NCBI GenBank assembly: GCA_017482685.1
Contig: JAFUMP010000003.1
Coordinates: 1 to 50,640 of the forward strand
Reading direction: 5' to 3'
DNA length: 50,640 nt
Origin: a bacterium
GTDB taxonomy: Bacteria > Cyanobacteriota > Vampirovibrionia > Gastranaerophilales > Gastranaerophilaceae
The translations under genes were made by a program, and so were the position numbers. Below are positions 6,878 through 16,026 of the stretch, piece by piece. The notes beneath the pieces were generated by a model that saw nothing but the letters and a program-made list of their open reading frames with translations, had not been told where the DNA came from and ran no database searches. Positions within the stretch are counted from its first letter, which is position 1. Every line of letters begins with the position of its first letter.

Positions 6878-8739
6878 TATTTGACCTCGCTTTCTTTTAT
6901 TACTTTTTCTAACTCATTAATTTGTGCAGGTTGTTCTGTTTCTGCTTTTCCCTTTTGCATATTTTGAGCAATCATTTGCATAATAGGCAAAGATAACGAA
7001 GATATTGGATTGTTATTCATAATAAACCTTTCTACATTCTCAACGCCCTTTTGTTCAAAGTACCAGATAAACACTTCTTCAAGATTAATATTCAACCCAG
7101 CAGCTTTAAACTTCTCAACAGCTTGTACCAACAAATCAGCTTGTTCTGATTTAAGCGTAGTATTTGAACGGTCTGAATAAGTGTATTTATAATCCGCTTG
7201 ACGTACAGAATCATCGATTTCTATTGTTTCAGGCTGGTTTTCTTTATTTACAAAAACCGTTTCCACACCTGATTTAAAATCAGCGCAAAGCTTCGCAACT
7301 TTTTCAACATTCGGGATGATAAAATCTTGATTAATAATATCCACAAGCATTGAAAGACGAGTCATTTGACCTTGTGTTTTAGTATTAATTTCTGTTGCGG
7401 TTTTAGCTGCGCTTGTTTCTACTGCGCCAATCATATTAGGGAAAATTCCAGATACTTCTGCCATCAAATCGTTTAAGAAAGTTATATCATTCAAGAAAAC
7501 TGTAGGATTAAAGTTCATTTGCTGGAACGCAGCCGTAGGAGTAAGATTATCACCATATTCAATGATTTTACCTGGATAAAGCTCGATTTCGTCCTCGTCA
7601 AAAAACCCTTCCGGCGCAAGAAGTGGTGGGTTTTCGTTTAAAGACTGAAGATTACAAGTTCTATTCAACAAATCTTCTTGAAGATGAGCAAGCGAAAGCA
7701 CGCAATAAAGCGGACTTATTCCGCGTTTTGTATCAGGATCAGTAATAAACGCGCCATAAGAGAATGGGTTAATTAATCTTTCGTTTTTGCCGAATTCAAC
7801 AAGATATTTACGAGCTACAATAACAGCGTGCCAGTTTTTCAAAACCGTTCCGTTAGGGAGTTTTAAATCCCCCCAATGCTCAAGCACTTCTATAGTTGAA
7901 CCATTTACAATTTCCTCAGAATTAGTATTAATTCCTGAGCGGATTTTATTTGAGCTTTGCTTAGAAGCAAGTTCTAAAATTTCGTCTTTTTCATCATCAC
8001 TAAGCGTATAATACTGGTTATTAATAATATCAGAAGCGGTTTTATAAGTTCTATAGATTTTAGGACAAGAATCCCAGTTATCGACTTGAGATGAATCAAA
8101 AACTATATCAGCAGGATTAACCGGGTAAATATAAGGATTGTCGTAGATTTTCTTGGTATCAGTCCAAAAGTTTTTGCCTTGTTTAATCGCATCTAAGATT
8201 TTTGGAAGTTTGGTAAAATCTTGAGAAAATAGGTTTTGAAAAAATTCAACTGGACGGCGATATTCTTCGTAGTTCTTTTTCCAAGCTGTAAACGAGATTA
8301 GCTCACCAAAAAGTAAAGCGTTATCAATAACTTTGTCGCAGGTCTTTTGGTAGCCCATTTTTTCAAAGATGTCCACAAGCATTGCTTTTTGCTTGTTTGA
8401 CATATTGTTTGAGTCGTGATTTTCTCCTGAGACGTCGAACATAGAATTAACATTTGCATAAGTATTTCTCCATATAAAAGCTTTTAGGGTTTGATAGAAC
8501 ATGAAAGTTTTGCACATTTTAACTTTAGCTTTCCATTTCTTTGTTTTATCGGTTAATGATTTAAAATCGTTTTTAAAAAATATTTCGTTAGCTAGATTAG
8601 AAGCCATTTCAAGGTTTTTTGCTCGCTCGGAATTTAAGGAGCTAAAACTTGATGAAATATTTTTGACAAGAAGCCCTTCTTGTTCTTTAGTAAGTTCTAC
8701 AGACGAATTGTCTTTTTCTATAATGTACTCAAATGACAT
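6877..8739 (-). CDS. Phage portal (head-tail connector) protein
   Basis: 620 residues. Portal-type features: an N-terminal helical region with WKAKVKMCKTFMFYQTLKAF, a central beta-rich part with IYPVNPADIVFDSS and VLEHWGDLKLPNG, then LLNRTCNLQSLNENPPLLAP and the late segment AVETSAAKTATEINTKTQGQ followed by a long helix. That A-x-T-A-T-E-I segment is typical of podovirus/P22-like portal proteins, which form the DNA gate of the capsid. AGAAAGGAAAA precedes the ATG. The next frame starts on its stop codon. No terminase or capsid gene was recognised in the window. Confidence 0.75.
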   Translation of the reverse strand: MSFEYIIEKDNSSVELTKEQEGLLVKNISSSFSSLNSERAKNLEMASNLANEIFFKNDFKSLTDKTKKWKAKVKMCKTFMFYQTLKAFIWRNTYANVNSMFDVSGENHDSNNMSNKQKAMLVDIFEKMGYQKTCDKVIDNALLFGELISFTAWKKNYEEYRRPVEFFQNLFSQDFTKLPKILDAIKQGKNFWTDTKKIYDNPYIYPVNPADIVFDSSQVDNWDSCPKIYRTYKTASDIINNQYYTLSDDEKDEILELASKQSSNKIRSGINTNSEEIVNGSTIEVLEHWGDLKLPNGTVLKNWHAVIVARKYLVEFGKNERLINPFSYGAFITDPDTKRGISPLYCVLSLAHLQEDLLNRTCNLQSLNENPPLLAPEGFFDEDEIELYPGKIIEYGDNLTPTAAFQQMNFNPTVFLNDITFLNDLMAEVSGIFPNMIGAVETSAAKTATEINTKTQGQMTRLSMLVDIINQDFIIPNVEKVAKLCADFKSGVETVFVNKENQPETIEIDDSVRQADYKYTYSDRSNTTLKSEQADLLVQAVEKFKAAGLNINLEEVFIWYFEQKGVENVERFIMNNNPISSLSLPIMQMIAQNMQKGKAETEQPAQINELEKVIKESEVK

Positions 8740-8814
8740 AGTTAATTTTCCTTTCTGTTTTGTATTTTATTGAATAATTAGTACGTTTTTTAAATTTTTA
8801 TTTTTAGTTTTCTA

Positions 8815-8843
8815 TTGACTTTTAAGAAATAATTAATTACAAT
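8815..8843 (+). promoter_or_regulatory. Sigma-70-type promoter of the DUF2157-like gene
   Basis: TTGACT (8815-8820), a 17-bp spacer and TACAAT (8838-8843), about 30 bp before the gene. Confidence 0.65.
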
Positions 8844-8877
8844 TTTTGCGACAGGACGACCTAAAAGGATGTTTGCA

Positions 8878-10104
8878 ATGATAAAAAGTAAATTAGAAAA
8901 ACTTTTAACCCTTTGGGAAAGTAACAATTTGATAACTAATCATCAAGTCAAAAATATAATGATTTTCATGAAAGAACGTCAAAAAAAGCTTTTTTTCAGC
9001 TTACTTAAATGGTTAACAATTATTGGAACATTTTGGTTGGTTTTTGGTGTAATATCAACTGTTATTAACTTATATGAAATAGATTTTTTTCATAAATTAT
9101 TCGAAAAAATTAGTGTTTTTTTTGTAACTTTTTTCAGTTTTATAGCAAAATATTTGTTAGTGCCTATTTATAATAATATAATTAATCCTTGTTTAAATTT
9201 TATTGAAAATATTTTCAAAGAAAATACCAAATTTTTATATTGGGGAACGTTTTTCTTGTCCTGTTTTATTATACTTACTGTATTCCTAAAAAAAATAAAA
9301 AACGATAACGTCGAAAATTTAAATATTTCGGAGGAACAAAAGTATATATTAAAAACCTCTTGGGTAAAAGATATCATCGCCAGTTTTTTTCTATCTGGAG
9401 CATTTTGTTGCTATAACATGTTACTAATACCGACTGGAAAATATATTTCAAGCGATAAAATTATACCATTATGGAATATTTTAGGAGCCGTTATTTTTAT
9501 TACTTCAGCATATAATTTTAAAAAAAATATTTATTTAATATTCGGGATCTATTTTGTCTCACTAAGCGTTGGAATGTTCAATGGTTATGGAAATGCTTGC
9601 TATTGGATTAGTGTAACCAGGCCTATTATTCAAATATTTATTGGTATAATTTTACTTTTAATTGGATATATTACTCAACTTACTCTAGAACTTAATAAGG
9701 AGGAACACAAAGAATCCTTTATTTTAGAAAAATTCGCTAGCACATATAACTGGACAGGACTGTTACTTTTATTTTTAGCGCTTTGGGTAAGTTCAATATG
9801 GGGATTCGATTTAGAACTAGAATATAAATATAATTATGAATTACAGCTTTGGTTTGCAAATATATTATTTATTGTTACATCTGTTGGAGCAATGTATATA
9901 GGTTCAAAAACTCAACAAAAAATTTATTTTAATTATGGACTAGTTTTTCTAATAATCGAAACTTATACTATCTTATGCGATAAGCTATGGGATACAATAC
10001 CAACGGGTGTTGTTTCACTAATATTAGGTCTACTACTAATAGGAACCAGTAAGATTATACAAAAAATTTATTTAAAAAATATTAATAAAGAAAAGCAATC
10101 CTAA
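8878..10104 (+). CDS. DUF2157-like polytopic membrane protein
   Basis: 408 residues from the ATG at 8878, which has AAAAGGA eight bases upstream; an ATG at 8869 overlaps that site and is less likely. The soluble N-terminus (LEKLLTLWESNNLIT.HQV) has the L..W...glI pattern of DUF2157 proteins, followed by about ten hydrophobic helices. The function of the family is not known. It is the only plus-strand gene in this left region and it diverges from the portal gene. Confidence 0.6.
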   Translation: MIKSKLEKLLTLWESNNLITNHQVKNIMIFMKERQKKLFFSLLKWLTIIGTFWLVFGVISTVINLYEIDFFHKLFEKISVFFVTFFSFIAKYLLVPIYNNIINPCLNFIENIFKENTKFLYWGTFFLSCFIILTVFLKKIKNDNVENLNISEEQKYILKTSWVKDIIASFFLSGAFCCYNMLLIPTGKYISSDKIIPLWNILGAVIFITSAYNFKKNIYLIFGIYFVSLSVGMFNGYGNACYWISVTRPIIQIFIGIILLLIGYITQLTLELNKEEHKESFILEKFASTYNWTGLLLLFLALWVSSIWGFDLELEYKYNYELQLWFANILFIVTSVGAMYIGSKTQQKIYFNYGLVFLIIETYTILCDKLWDTIPTGVVSLILGLLLIGTSKIIQKIYLKNINKEKQS

Positions 10105-10151
10105 CTTAGTGCTGGATTAAGGATTATATATTCTTATATAATAAACTAAAA

Positions 10152-10177
10152 GCAGAAGCTCAGTTTTGAGCTTCTGC
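10152..10177. terminator. Bidirectional terminator between converging genes
   Basis: GCAGAAGCTCA, GTTT and TGAGCTTCTGC form an 11-bp stem between the stops at 10104 and 10198. A near copy lies inside the coding sequence at 11356-11381. Confidence 0.65.
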
Positions 10178-10197
10178 AAGAATATAAAATAAATATA

Positions 10198-11247
10198 TTA
10201 GATCAAATCTTCAAGCATCTGTTCAATTTCCCAAGGTGTCATATTATCAAAATGTCTTCCTTTATAGAGACTTTTTAATAAATTTTTCGTGGTTAAATTT
10301 CCCCAACTAAAATCATTGTTTTGTATTGATGCATTGTTTTCAACCAAAGGAGTATTTTTTAAAATTGTATTTTTTGATGCCGATAAAGGATTTTTTATTG
10401 TATCCATAAAACTAGTATTTGAATTTAAATTGTTTTTATAGGAATTAGTATCAAAGACGTTTTTAATATTTTGTCCAAAATTATCAAAATTAGTTTTTAC
10501 TGAAGAAATACTATCTGAAAAATTTGCTTTTACTTTATTTAAATTTTCAGAAGTACTATGAATTACATTTTGAGCACCTTGCAAATTGGGATGTAATTTT
10601 TGTTTTTGAGCTACTAATTCATCCGGAGTTTTTAACATTCTTGTATTTAAAGGTTCTAAGGCTTCAACTTTATGCCTACTAAATAAATCATTAGGTACGT
10701 CTTTTTTTTGAGATATAGAATATGTTTCACCAAGATGATTATCTACATTTGCCATAGGAACAGTATCATTTTCATTTATATAATTTACAATTTTATCGGT
10801 TTTTAGCATATTCGGGTCTTTAAATAAATCTTTTGTACCATAAGCATTAAAGCTAACTCCATCAACATTCCGTATTCCGCTAACTATCTGTGATAAACTT
10901 CCACCTAATGAATGACCTGTTGTTACAATATTTGCATTTGGATTTTTTTCTTTTATTTTGTCATAAAGTTTAATAGCATCTGTTGCTTGTGCAGGCATAC
11001 GAGATCGCGCCATAGCAATGTTACTTTTGCCATCACCTTTCAACATATTATCAGAACCTCTATATGAAATAACGATTTTGTTACCATCCGATAAAACATC
11101 TGCATAAAAGCCGGTTTTGGGATTATCAACACTTTCTAATACTGAATAATTTGGGGGTAGCTCATTTCCTTTGCGATATGAATATGATGCCAAAGCTTTT
11201 AAAATCTCATGAAATTCTAAATCATCTTTACTATAACGATTTGACAT
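10198..11247 (-). CDS. Lipase-like alpha/beta hydrolase
   Basis: 349 residues. IVISYRGSDN and VTTGHSLGGSLSQIV (Ser in G-H-S-L-G-G, residues about 125-132) are class-3/DUF2974-like lipase motifs. Candidate acid and base residues lie in ENDTVPM and in the GETYSI..SRH region. The C-terminal 150 residues are Asn/Ser-rich helices with no known domain. There is no signal peptide. The ribosome site and leader (GAAAGGAAAATTAATT) match those of the portal gene, which suggests shared origin. It could act on host or rival membranes as an effector; that is inference. Confidence 0.7.
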   Translation of the reverse strand: MSNRYSKDDLEFHEILKALASYSYRKGNELPPNYSVLESVDNPKTGFYADVLSDGNKIVISYRGSDNMLKGDGKSNIAMARSRMPAQATDAIKLYDKIKEKNPNANIVTTGHSLGGSLSQIVSGIRNVDGVSFNAYGTKDLFKDPNMLKTDKIVNYINENDTVPMANVDNHLGETYSISQKKDVPNDLFSRHKVEALEPLNTRMLKTPDELVAQKQKLHPNLQGAQNVIHSTSENLNKVKANFSDSISSVKTNFDNFGQNIKNVFDTNSYKNNLNSNTSFMDTIKNPLSASKNTILKNTPLVENNASIQNNDFSWGNLTTKNLLKSLYKGRHFDNMTPWEIEQMLEDLI

Positions 11248-11294
11248 AATTAATTTTCCTTTCTGCGCGAATTGCTCGGTTTTATAATGATTTT

Positions 11295-11672
11295 TTATTC
11301 GTAACAGAAGAGTTTTCCTTCGACTCTTTTAAATCCGCATCTTAATAAACAAAGAGCGGAAGCTCGATTTTGAGCTTCCGCATAGATTGGCTTTTTGAAC
11401 CATGTTGTAGAAAGTTGGAGGCATTCCAAATTGGCTTGATGATTTTTGGGAAGAGCGAAGGCATTTAAAAATAGTTTATCATTTTCCTTAAAATAATAGA
11501 TGGCGCCTATAAAGACGCCATCGAGGAAAAATGAATAAAATAATGTATTTTTTATAATGAACTCGAAAGAATTAGAATCACAAATTTTTTCTTGACATTT
11601 TACATAAATTTCTTTAATCTGAGCTTTGTATTTCTCAAACTCAGAATCAGCAGGGATTAAAACTGTTATCAT
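11295..11672 (-). CDS. GNAT-like acetyltransferase
   Basis: 125 residues from MITVLIPADSEFEKY; GGAGC lies upstream, while a longer frame to 11720 lacks a site. The end, AEAQNRASALCLLRCGFKRVEG, follows the A..N..S..L....GF pattern of the last GNAT helix and strand. GVFIGAIYYF would be the central strands. Related small proteins are common in phages. The codons of AEAQNRASA form a perfect palindrome (11356-11381). Confidence 0.55.
   Translation of the reverse strand: MITVLIPADSEFEKYKAQIKEIYVKCQEKICDSNSFEFIIKNTLFYSFFLDGVFIGAIYYFKENDKLFLNAFALPKNHQANLECLQLSTTWFKKPIYAEAQNRASALCLLRCGFKRVEGKLFCYE
11356..11381. repeat. Coding palindrome similar to the terminator at 10152
   Basis: GCGGAAGCTC and GAGCTTCCGC flank a six-base loop. 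It differs from 10152-10177 at four of 26 positions, and two of these form a compensatory A-T to G-C pair change in the stem. Confidence 0.55.
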
Positions 11673-11688
11673 AAAGCTCCTTTTTATT

Positions 11689-11730
11689 AACAAAAAGATT
11701 GCCCTCAAAAGTATAGACAATCTTTTTGTT
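11689..11730 (-). terminator. Terminator after 11754-12368
   Basis: AACAAAAAGATTG and CAATCTTTTTGTT form a 13-bp stem with a 16-base loop, about 25 bases after the stop. Confidence 0.65.
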
Positions 11731-11753
11731 ATTTGTAAAATTAATTAGTAAAA

Positions 11754-12368
11754 TTAAACACCTAAATCTTTAACAATATTTTTTAATTCATCTAAATTTT
11801 CAATTTTAAATTTTTGAACAGGCGTACCTTTAAATGCCTCTTGGCTTAAAGCTTCTACATTAACACCATATTTGGCAGTAGTATATATATTGGCCATTTT
11901 CTTATCTTTTGGATATTTTGCTAGAGCTTCTTTAGCGTATGTATAAAGATTTTTCAATTCTTGTTTAACTATTCCCATAATTTTTCCTATATCATCTTTT
12001 GTATAAACATAAAAAGAATGAAAGTTTTCATCTAATGCTTTTGGAATTGCTAAACCTGTGTTTTGTTCTAACCAATTTACAGAATAGTTTACATTATTTC
12101 TTTCCATAGCTGCTCTAGCATTTAATAATGCAGTGTTTTCTAAAAAGCTCGCTGTTTTATGAGGTTTAGTTGTAAAAAATGCTAATATTGTTCCTAAACG
12201 TCCTGTAAATCTATCTCCAACAAGAGTATCCAGTTTATTTGCGAATATTTTACTACACTCTTTATAATTTTCAGGATTTTTAAAAGCTTTACGTGGGATT
12301 TGTACGATGCTCACAGCTTTAAAATTTGGAGTTTTTGCATTGTAATTAGGAGTTGATTGAATTTGCAT
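11754..12368 (-). CDS. Hypothetical protein with N-terminal PNFKA patch
   Basis: 204 residues from MQIQSTPNYNAKTPNFKA; AAAGGAC lies eight bases upstream, so the ATG at 12395 is rejected. The rest is mixed alpha/beta with a Lys-rich helix (KQELKNLYTYAKEALAKY). I do not recognise a domain. The short disordered start with T-P-N-F-K-A resembles the starts of several unrelated proteins in this window (35699, 36740, 38218, 50200). Confidence 0.6.
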   Translation of the reverse strand: MQIQSTPNYNAKTPNFKAVSIVQIPRKAFKNPENYKECSKIFANKLDTLVGDRFTGRLGTILAFFTTKPHKTASFLENTALLNARAAMERNNVNYSVNWLEQNTGLAIPKALDENFHSFYVYTKDDIGKIMGIVKQELKNLYTYAKEALAKYPKDKKMANIYTTAKYGVNVEALSQEAFKGTPVQKFKIENLDELKNIVKDLGV

Positions 12369-12540
12369 GGGGTAATGTCCTTTCACTATTTTCACACTTC
12401 ATATTGTTAATAAAACAGCTCAAGACAAAAATTGCTTTTTTGATTAAAATTGTAAAGAATTTGTTACAAATAATTTGAAACTTTCTTTGCTGTCAAAGAA
12501 AATTCCAAACAATATTTGCACAAGGTTTTTAACCAAAACT

Positions 12541-12574
12541 ATAGTGCAACACAATGAGTACTGTGTTACACTAT
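12541..12574. repeat. Operator-like inverted repeat
   Basis: ATAGTGCAACACA and TGTGTTACACTAT pair at 12 of 13 positions around eight bases. It lies in the gap between the M48 gene and 11754-12368. The rest of that gap is AT-rich; on the minus strand it has TTGACA and TTATTT spaced by 17 as a weak promoter. Confidence 0.45.
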
Positions 12575-12584
12575 TTATTTTATA

Positions 12585-12619
12585 AAATCAGGATGATAGA
12601 CTAAAGTCTACCCTGATTT
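12585..12619 (-). terminator. Terminator of the M48 protease gene
   Basis: AAATCAGG and CCTGATTT enclose an inner TAGACT/AGTCTA stem directly after the stop at 12620. Confidence 0.65.
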
Positions 12620-13870
12620 TTACAACGCTAAAACCTGTTCTACGACGTACTTATTGTCAGGCGCTAAAGATTTAGCATAACTCGCAAACTCTCTTGCAGA
12701 ATCTAAATACCCGCTTTTTCCTGTTTTCTTATACAAAGCTTCATAAGCGTAAGATGTGTACAAATAAACTGCGTAATTGCTTTTATTTAAACTTAAATAC
12801 TCTTTAAAATAATCAATCGCTTTGTCAAACTCATTATTGACATAAGATTTATACCCAAATCTTAAATATAAATCCTCTGCTGTTTCAGGCTGATAAACAA
12901 CATCAGCATTTTTCTTTTCAGCCCTTGTAATTGTTAAAGAATGTCTGTCAGAGGATTTTACACAATCCAAAACGGGCGAATTATAAATATTATATCGACC
13001 TTGTTTTACCCACTCTTCATCCATAAAATATTTTCTGTTTTCTTGAAAACTTTTCAAACGTTCTTGTGGTTTTGGATGCGTAGAATGACTATCATTAGCA
13101 TTTCCTGTGGTGTTCAAAAATCCCAAAAGCTCTTTTCCTTTAGATAAATCATAACCTGCTTTTAAAGCAAGCTTTGCACCTTCTGCATCTGCTGCAAATT
13201 CCATTTTACGAGATTCACGGAATAATTTTTTCTTGCTATATAAATGATACCAATAATTATTTATTCTTTCTGCCCTTTCTAAGCTTGTATATAATTCGTC
13301 TTTTCTAGCAGAATGTCCTAAAAGAGAATGAGCGATCTCATGTCCAATCAACATTGCAAGCGCATCCTCATTATTAGTAAAAGTATCAAAAGCACCAGTA
13401 TTTATTATTATACAGTTTGTGTCAGACATAAATGCGTTAAACGCTTTATCAGTATCAATAACTATTCTCCAATTTATGAAATCTAACTTATTAGCACGGA
13501 TTAATCTTTCAGTAACTCTATAAATTTTATAAAAATCTTCACCATAAGCTTGAGTGTTATAATTATCAACTTTTCTTGTGATCAAAAACTTATTAATCTT
13601 TGCATATTCAAGATTATCTTTCACTAATTTTGCCTTATATTGAGCATCGGAAATCTCTTTATAGCCACCAAGCTTAATCAACTTTGGATCTTTTATTTCA
13701 AAATTATTTACTATTGAAGTCTGTGGTGCATAATCCGCAAAATATGTTTTAGAAGAAGCATATTTTTGTGATTTTTGCATTTCTTTAATATGCAACTTTG
13801 CATAGTCCTTAGCTTCACAATTAGCACATGTAACAATTAATGCTAAAGTTAAAAATAATATCTTTTTCAT
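12620..13870 (-). CDS. M48-family zinc metalloprotease, exported
   Basis: 416 residues. A signal peptide (KKILFLTLALIVTCANCEA) suggests export. The zinc site is IGHEIAHSLLGH (HExxH) with the third ligand in MEFAADAEGAKLA, as in M48 peptidases. HSTHPKPQERL is also typical of the group. The C-terminal third looks like a TPR-type helical region (FDKAIDYFKEYLSLNKSNYAVY), as in BepA-like envelope proteases. GGAGG lies before the ATG. A role in outer-envelope protein quality control is likely. Confidence 0.85.
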   Translation of the reverse strand: MKKILFLTLALIVTCANCEAKDYAKLHIKEMQKSQKYASSKTYFADYAPQTSIVNNFEIKDPKLIKLGGYKEISDAQYKAKLVKDNLEYAKINKFLITRKVDNYNTQAYGEDFYKIYRVTERLIRANKLDFINWRIVIDTDKAFNAFMSDTNCIIINTGAFDTFTNNEDALAMLIGHEIAHSLLGHSARKDELYTSLERAERINNYWYHLYSKKKLFRESRKMEFAADAEGAKLALKAGYDLSKGKELLGFLNTTGNANDSHSTHPKPQERLKSFQENRKYFMDEEWVKQGRYNIYNSPVLDCVKSSDRHSLTITRAEKKNADVVYQPETAEDLYLRFGYKSYVNNEFDKAIDYFKEYLSLNKSNYAVYLYTSYAYEALYKKTGKSGYLDSAREFASYAKSLAPDNKYVVEQVLAL

Positions 13871-13923
13871 ATATCCTCCAAGATTTATAAAACAAGATTA
13901 TCATTTTTAGCACAAAAATTCAA

Positions 13924-14235
13924 CTAAATTTTTTCTTCAGCCAAGCCTTCTATAATATTAATTTGAGGAGATGTATCTTCAAATTCATTTTCATCTAAAC
14001 CTAAAGCAAGCCTTTGACCTTTTTGAATTTTTACAATAGATGAAATCAAAAAATCTAAAGTTGCAATAGAATTTTTAGGCATTTCCAAAAATTCTATATC
14101 GGCACGAGTTAATTCTCTTGAGTATTCATCCAATATAAACCTAAGAATTTCAAGCGTTTTATCATAAAATTCTATATGCCTATTATTTACATTCTCTTTT
14201 TGAGTTTTCATATCTTTTTTTTTCATTTTTACCAT
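13924..14235 (-). CDS. Small hypothetical protein, phage-like
   Basis: 103 residues. A charged N-terminus, helices around DKTLEILRFILDEYSREL, and SSIVKIQKGQRLALGLDENE in the last third. A phrase of the type IQ.GQR.ALG is seen in small phage packaging-associated proteins, but I cannot assign it firmly. AGAGG precedes the ATG. It lies just downstream of the long hairpin at 14262-14343. It ends in TAG. Confidence 0.5.
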   Translation of the reverse strand: MVKMKKKDMKTQKENVNNRHIEFYDKTLEILRFILDEYSRELTRADIEFLEMPKNSIATLDFLISSIVKIQKGQRLALGLDENEFEDTSPQINIIEGLAEEKI

Positions 14236-14261
14236 TAATTCTTACCTCTAATAAAAAAAAG

Positions 14262-14343
14262 GGGGAGCGTAAGGAGTAAATAAGTATAACATTGGACATC
14301 AATATATCCTGAGAGAAAGGTGAAACAATAAAAAACGCTCCCC
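14262..14343 (-). ncRNA. Long stem-closed element with T8 tract (small RNA or attenuator)
   Basis: GGGGAGCGT (14262-14270) pairs with ACGCTCCCC (14335-14343) around 64 bases. On the minus strand the right arm is followed by CTTTTTTTT, as at an intrinsic terminator. It lies between two small phage-like genes. The large closed interior suggests a structured RNA rather than a plain terminator. Confidence 0.4.
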
Positions 14344-14365
14344 AAACAACAGATCGAGATGAGAT

Positions 14366-14737
14366 TTATGAAACTTTTATTAATTCTTTATTTCCGTAAA
14401 AATCTTTTGCATATTGTCTAAAATATTCTTTACCATTAATTTTTACAGATTTATTAACTCCATATTTCCAGCCATAAGGCTTAGATTTAAACTTTTTATA
14501 ATTACATTCGCGCATAGAATAACTTATTTGATTCATCACGCTAAGCATTAATTCATTGGCCTTAATCCCTGATTCACGCAATCTTTGCACTGCACCCGTA
14601 AAACTTATTTCAACAAGCTCTGCAACTGGCTTTTCGCAAATCGGACAAAACCCAATCGAGAGTTTTCGATTTACATATAAACTTGTTTCTTCAAGATAAT
14701 AAATTTCATCTGCCTTAAATTGACAGCAGTGACGCAT
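14366..14737 (-). CDS. Small zinc-finger-like protein, phage-like
   Basis: 123 residues. RHCCQF near the start and FCPICEKP about 27 residues later give four Cys as a likely zinc site. The C-terminal half is basic (NYKKFKSKPYGWKYGVNKS). GGAGG precedes the ATG. The function is unknown; zinc and nucleic-acid binding are possible. Confidence 0.55.
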   Translation of the reverse strand: MRHCCQFKADEIYYLEETSLYVNRKLSIGFCPICEKPVAELVEISFTGAVQRLRESGIKANELMLSVMNQISYSMRECNYKKFKSKPYGWKYGVNKSVKINGKEYFRQYAKDFYGNKELIKVS

Positions 14738-14996
14738 AATTAAAACCTCCGAATTTAACAGACACTACTAATAAGCCTGTTATAACAAGCTAAAATGATA
14801 GCATCCACCCTGATACTCTTTACGATTTCTCCTACGCTGTTTAGGGTAAACATTGTTTTGAAATCAAGTACAAATATATAATACAATATTTTCAAAATCG
14901 CCAGAAGAATTGTAACAAGTTTTTTACATCTTAACCCAAAATATAGAATTTACGGCGCTTTTTATTTAAAATATGCTTAAAAGAGAGGACTTAAAA

Positions 14997-15959
14997 ATGA
15001 AAGCAATTGTATTTGATAATGAATTGAAACTTGATAATAACTATACAAAACCTATTTCACAAAAGGGAGAAGCACTTATACGTGTAAAACTAGCTGGAAT
15101 CTGTAACACTGATTATGAAATTACAAAAGGTTACATGGGCTATGTTGGCGTACTTGGGCATGAATTTGTAGGTGTTGTAGAAGAAGTAAACGGCGACGAC
15201 CAATCTTGGATAGGAAAACGTGTTGTTGCTGAAATAAGCTGGGGTTGTGATGATCCAAATTGTGAATGGTGCGCAAAGAAAAACTACAGACATTGTCCAA
15301 ACCGTCATACAATTGGGATTTGGAAGAAAGATGGCTGTATGGCTGAATACATAACACTTCCTACAAATATTCTTTTTGAAGTACCAGAGAATGTAACTGA
15401 TGAACAAGCTGTTTTTGTTGAACCTCTAGCTGCGGCTTGCGAAATCACCGAACAACTACATATTGAGCCAATGTCTAAAGTATTAGTTTTAGGTGATGGA
15501 AAACTAGGATTAACAACTGCACTTACTTTAAATGCAATGAATCTTGACGTAACTTTAGTAGGAAAACACCAAAACAAATTGGATATTGCTAAAGCCCAAG
15601 GCGTTAAAACAGAACTCTTAAATACATTTACACCTCGTAAATTTGATGTTGTTGTAGAAGCTACAGGTTCTGCATCTGGATTTGAAATGTCAATGTCACT
15701 TACAAAACCTCGTGGAGTTTTGGTTTTAAAAAGTACAGTCGCTACAGGAAAAGAACTTAACCTAGCTCCAATTGTTATTGACGAAATAACAGTCCTAGGT
15801 TCTCGTTGCGGACAATTCCCACCAGCTTTAAGGTTATTAGAACAAAACAAAATAGATTTCACGCCTTTTATTTCAAAAACATATACAATAGACGAAGCTC
15901 TTGAAGCGTTTGAAGCCAATAAACTAAAAGATACTCTAAAAGTTTTAATTAAAATCTAA
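14997..15959 (+). CDS. Zinc-dependent medium-chain alcohol/sorbitol-type dehydrogenase
   Basis: 320 residues from MKAIVFDNEL, where GAGAGGA precedes the ATG; an ATG 24 bases earlier lacks a site. The catalytic zinc site includes Cys in GICNTDYE and His-Glu in GHEFVG. The structural zinc site is CDDPNCEWCAKKNYRHC with four Cys. The NAD(P) motif is VLGDGKLGL. The family oxidises alcohols or polyols; the substrate cannot be told. It is short for the family because the C-terminal domain is compact. No close operon partners. Confidence 0.8.
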   Translation: MKAIVFDNELKLDNNYTKPISQKGEALIRVKLAGICNTDYEITKGYMGYVGVLGHEFVGVVEEVNGDDQSWIGKRVVAEISWGCDDPNCEWCAKKNYRHCPNRHTIGIWKKDGCMAEYITLPTNILFEVPENVTDEQAVFVEPLAAACEITEQLHIEPMSKVLVLGDGKLGLTTALTLNAMNLDVTLVGKHQNKLDIAKAQGVKTELLNTFTPRKFDVVVEATGSASGFEMSMSLTKPRGVLVLKSTVATGKELNLAPIVIDEITVLGSRCGQFPPALRLLEQNKIDFTPFISKTYTIDEALEAFEANKLKDTLKVLIKI

Positions 15960-16026
15960 TAAAATATCCTCCATTTATATGTTATAAATCATGTCCGATT
16001 TTTTTAGAATAGAATCGGAGGGGATT

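Noticed and set aside
15305..15919. 204-codon minus-strand ORF in the dehydrogenase gene
   Set aside because: Antisense to a clear zinc dehydrogenase; the sequence is not protein-like and there is no ribosome site.
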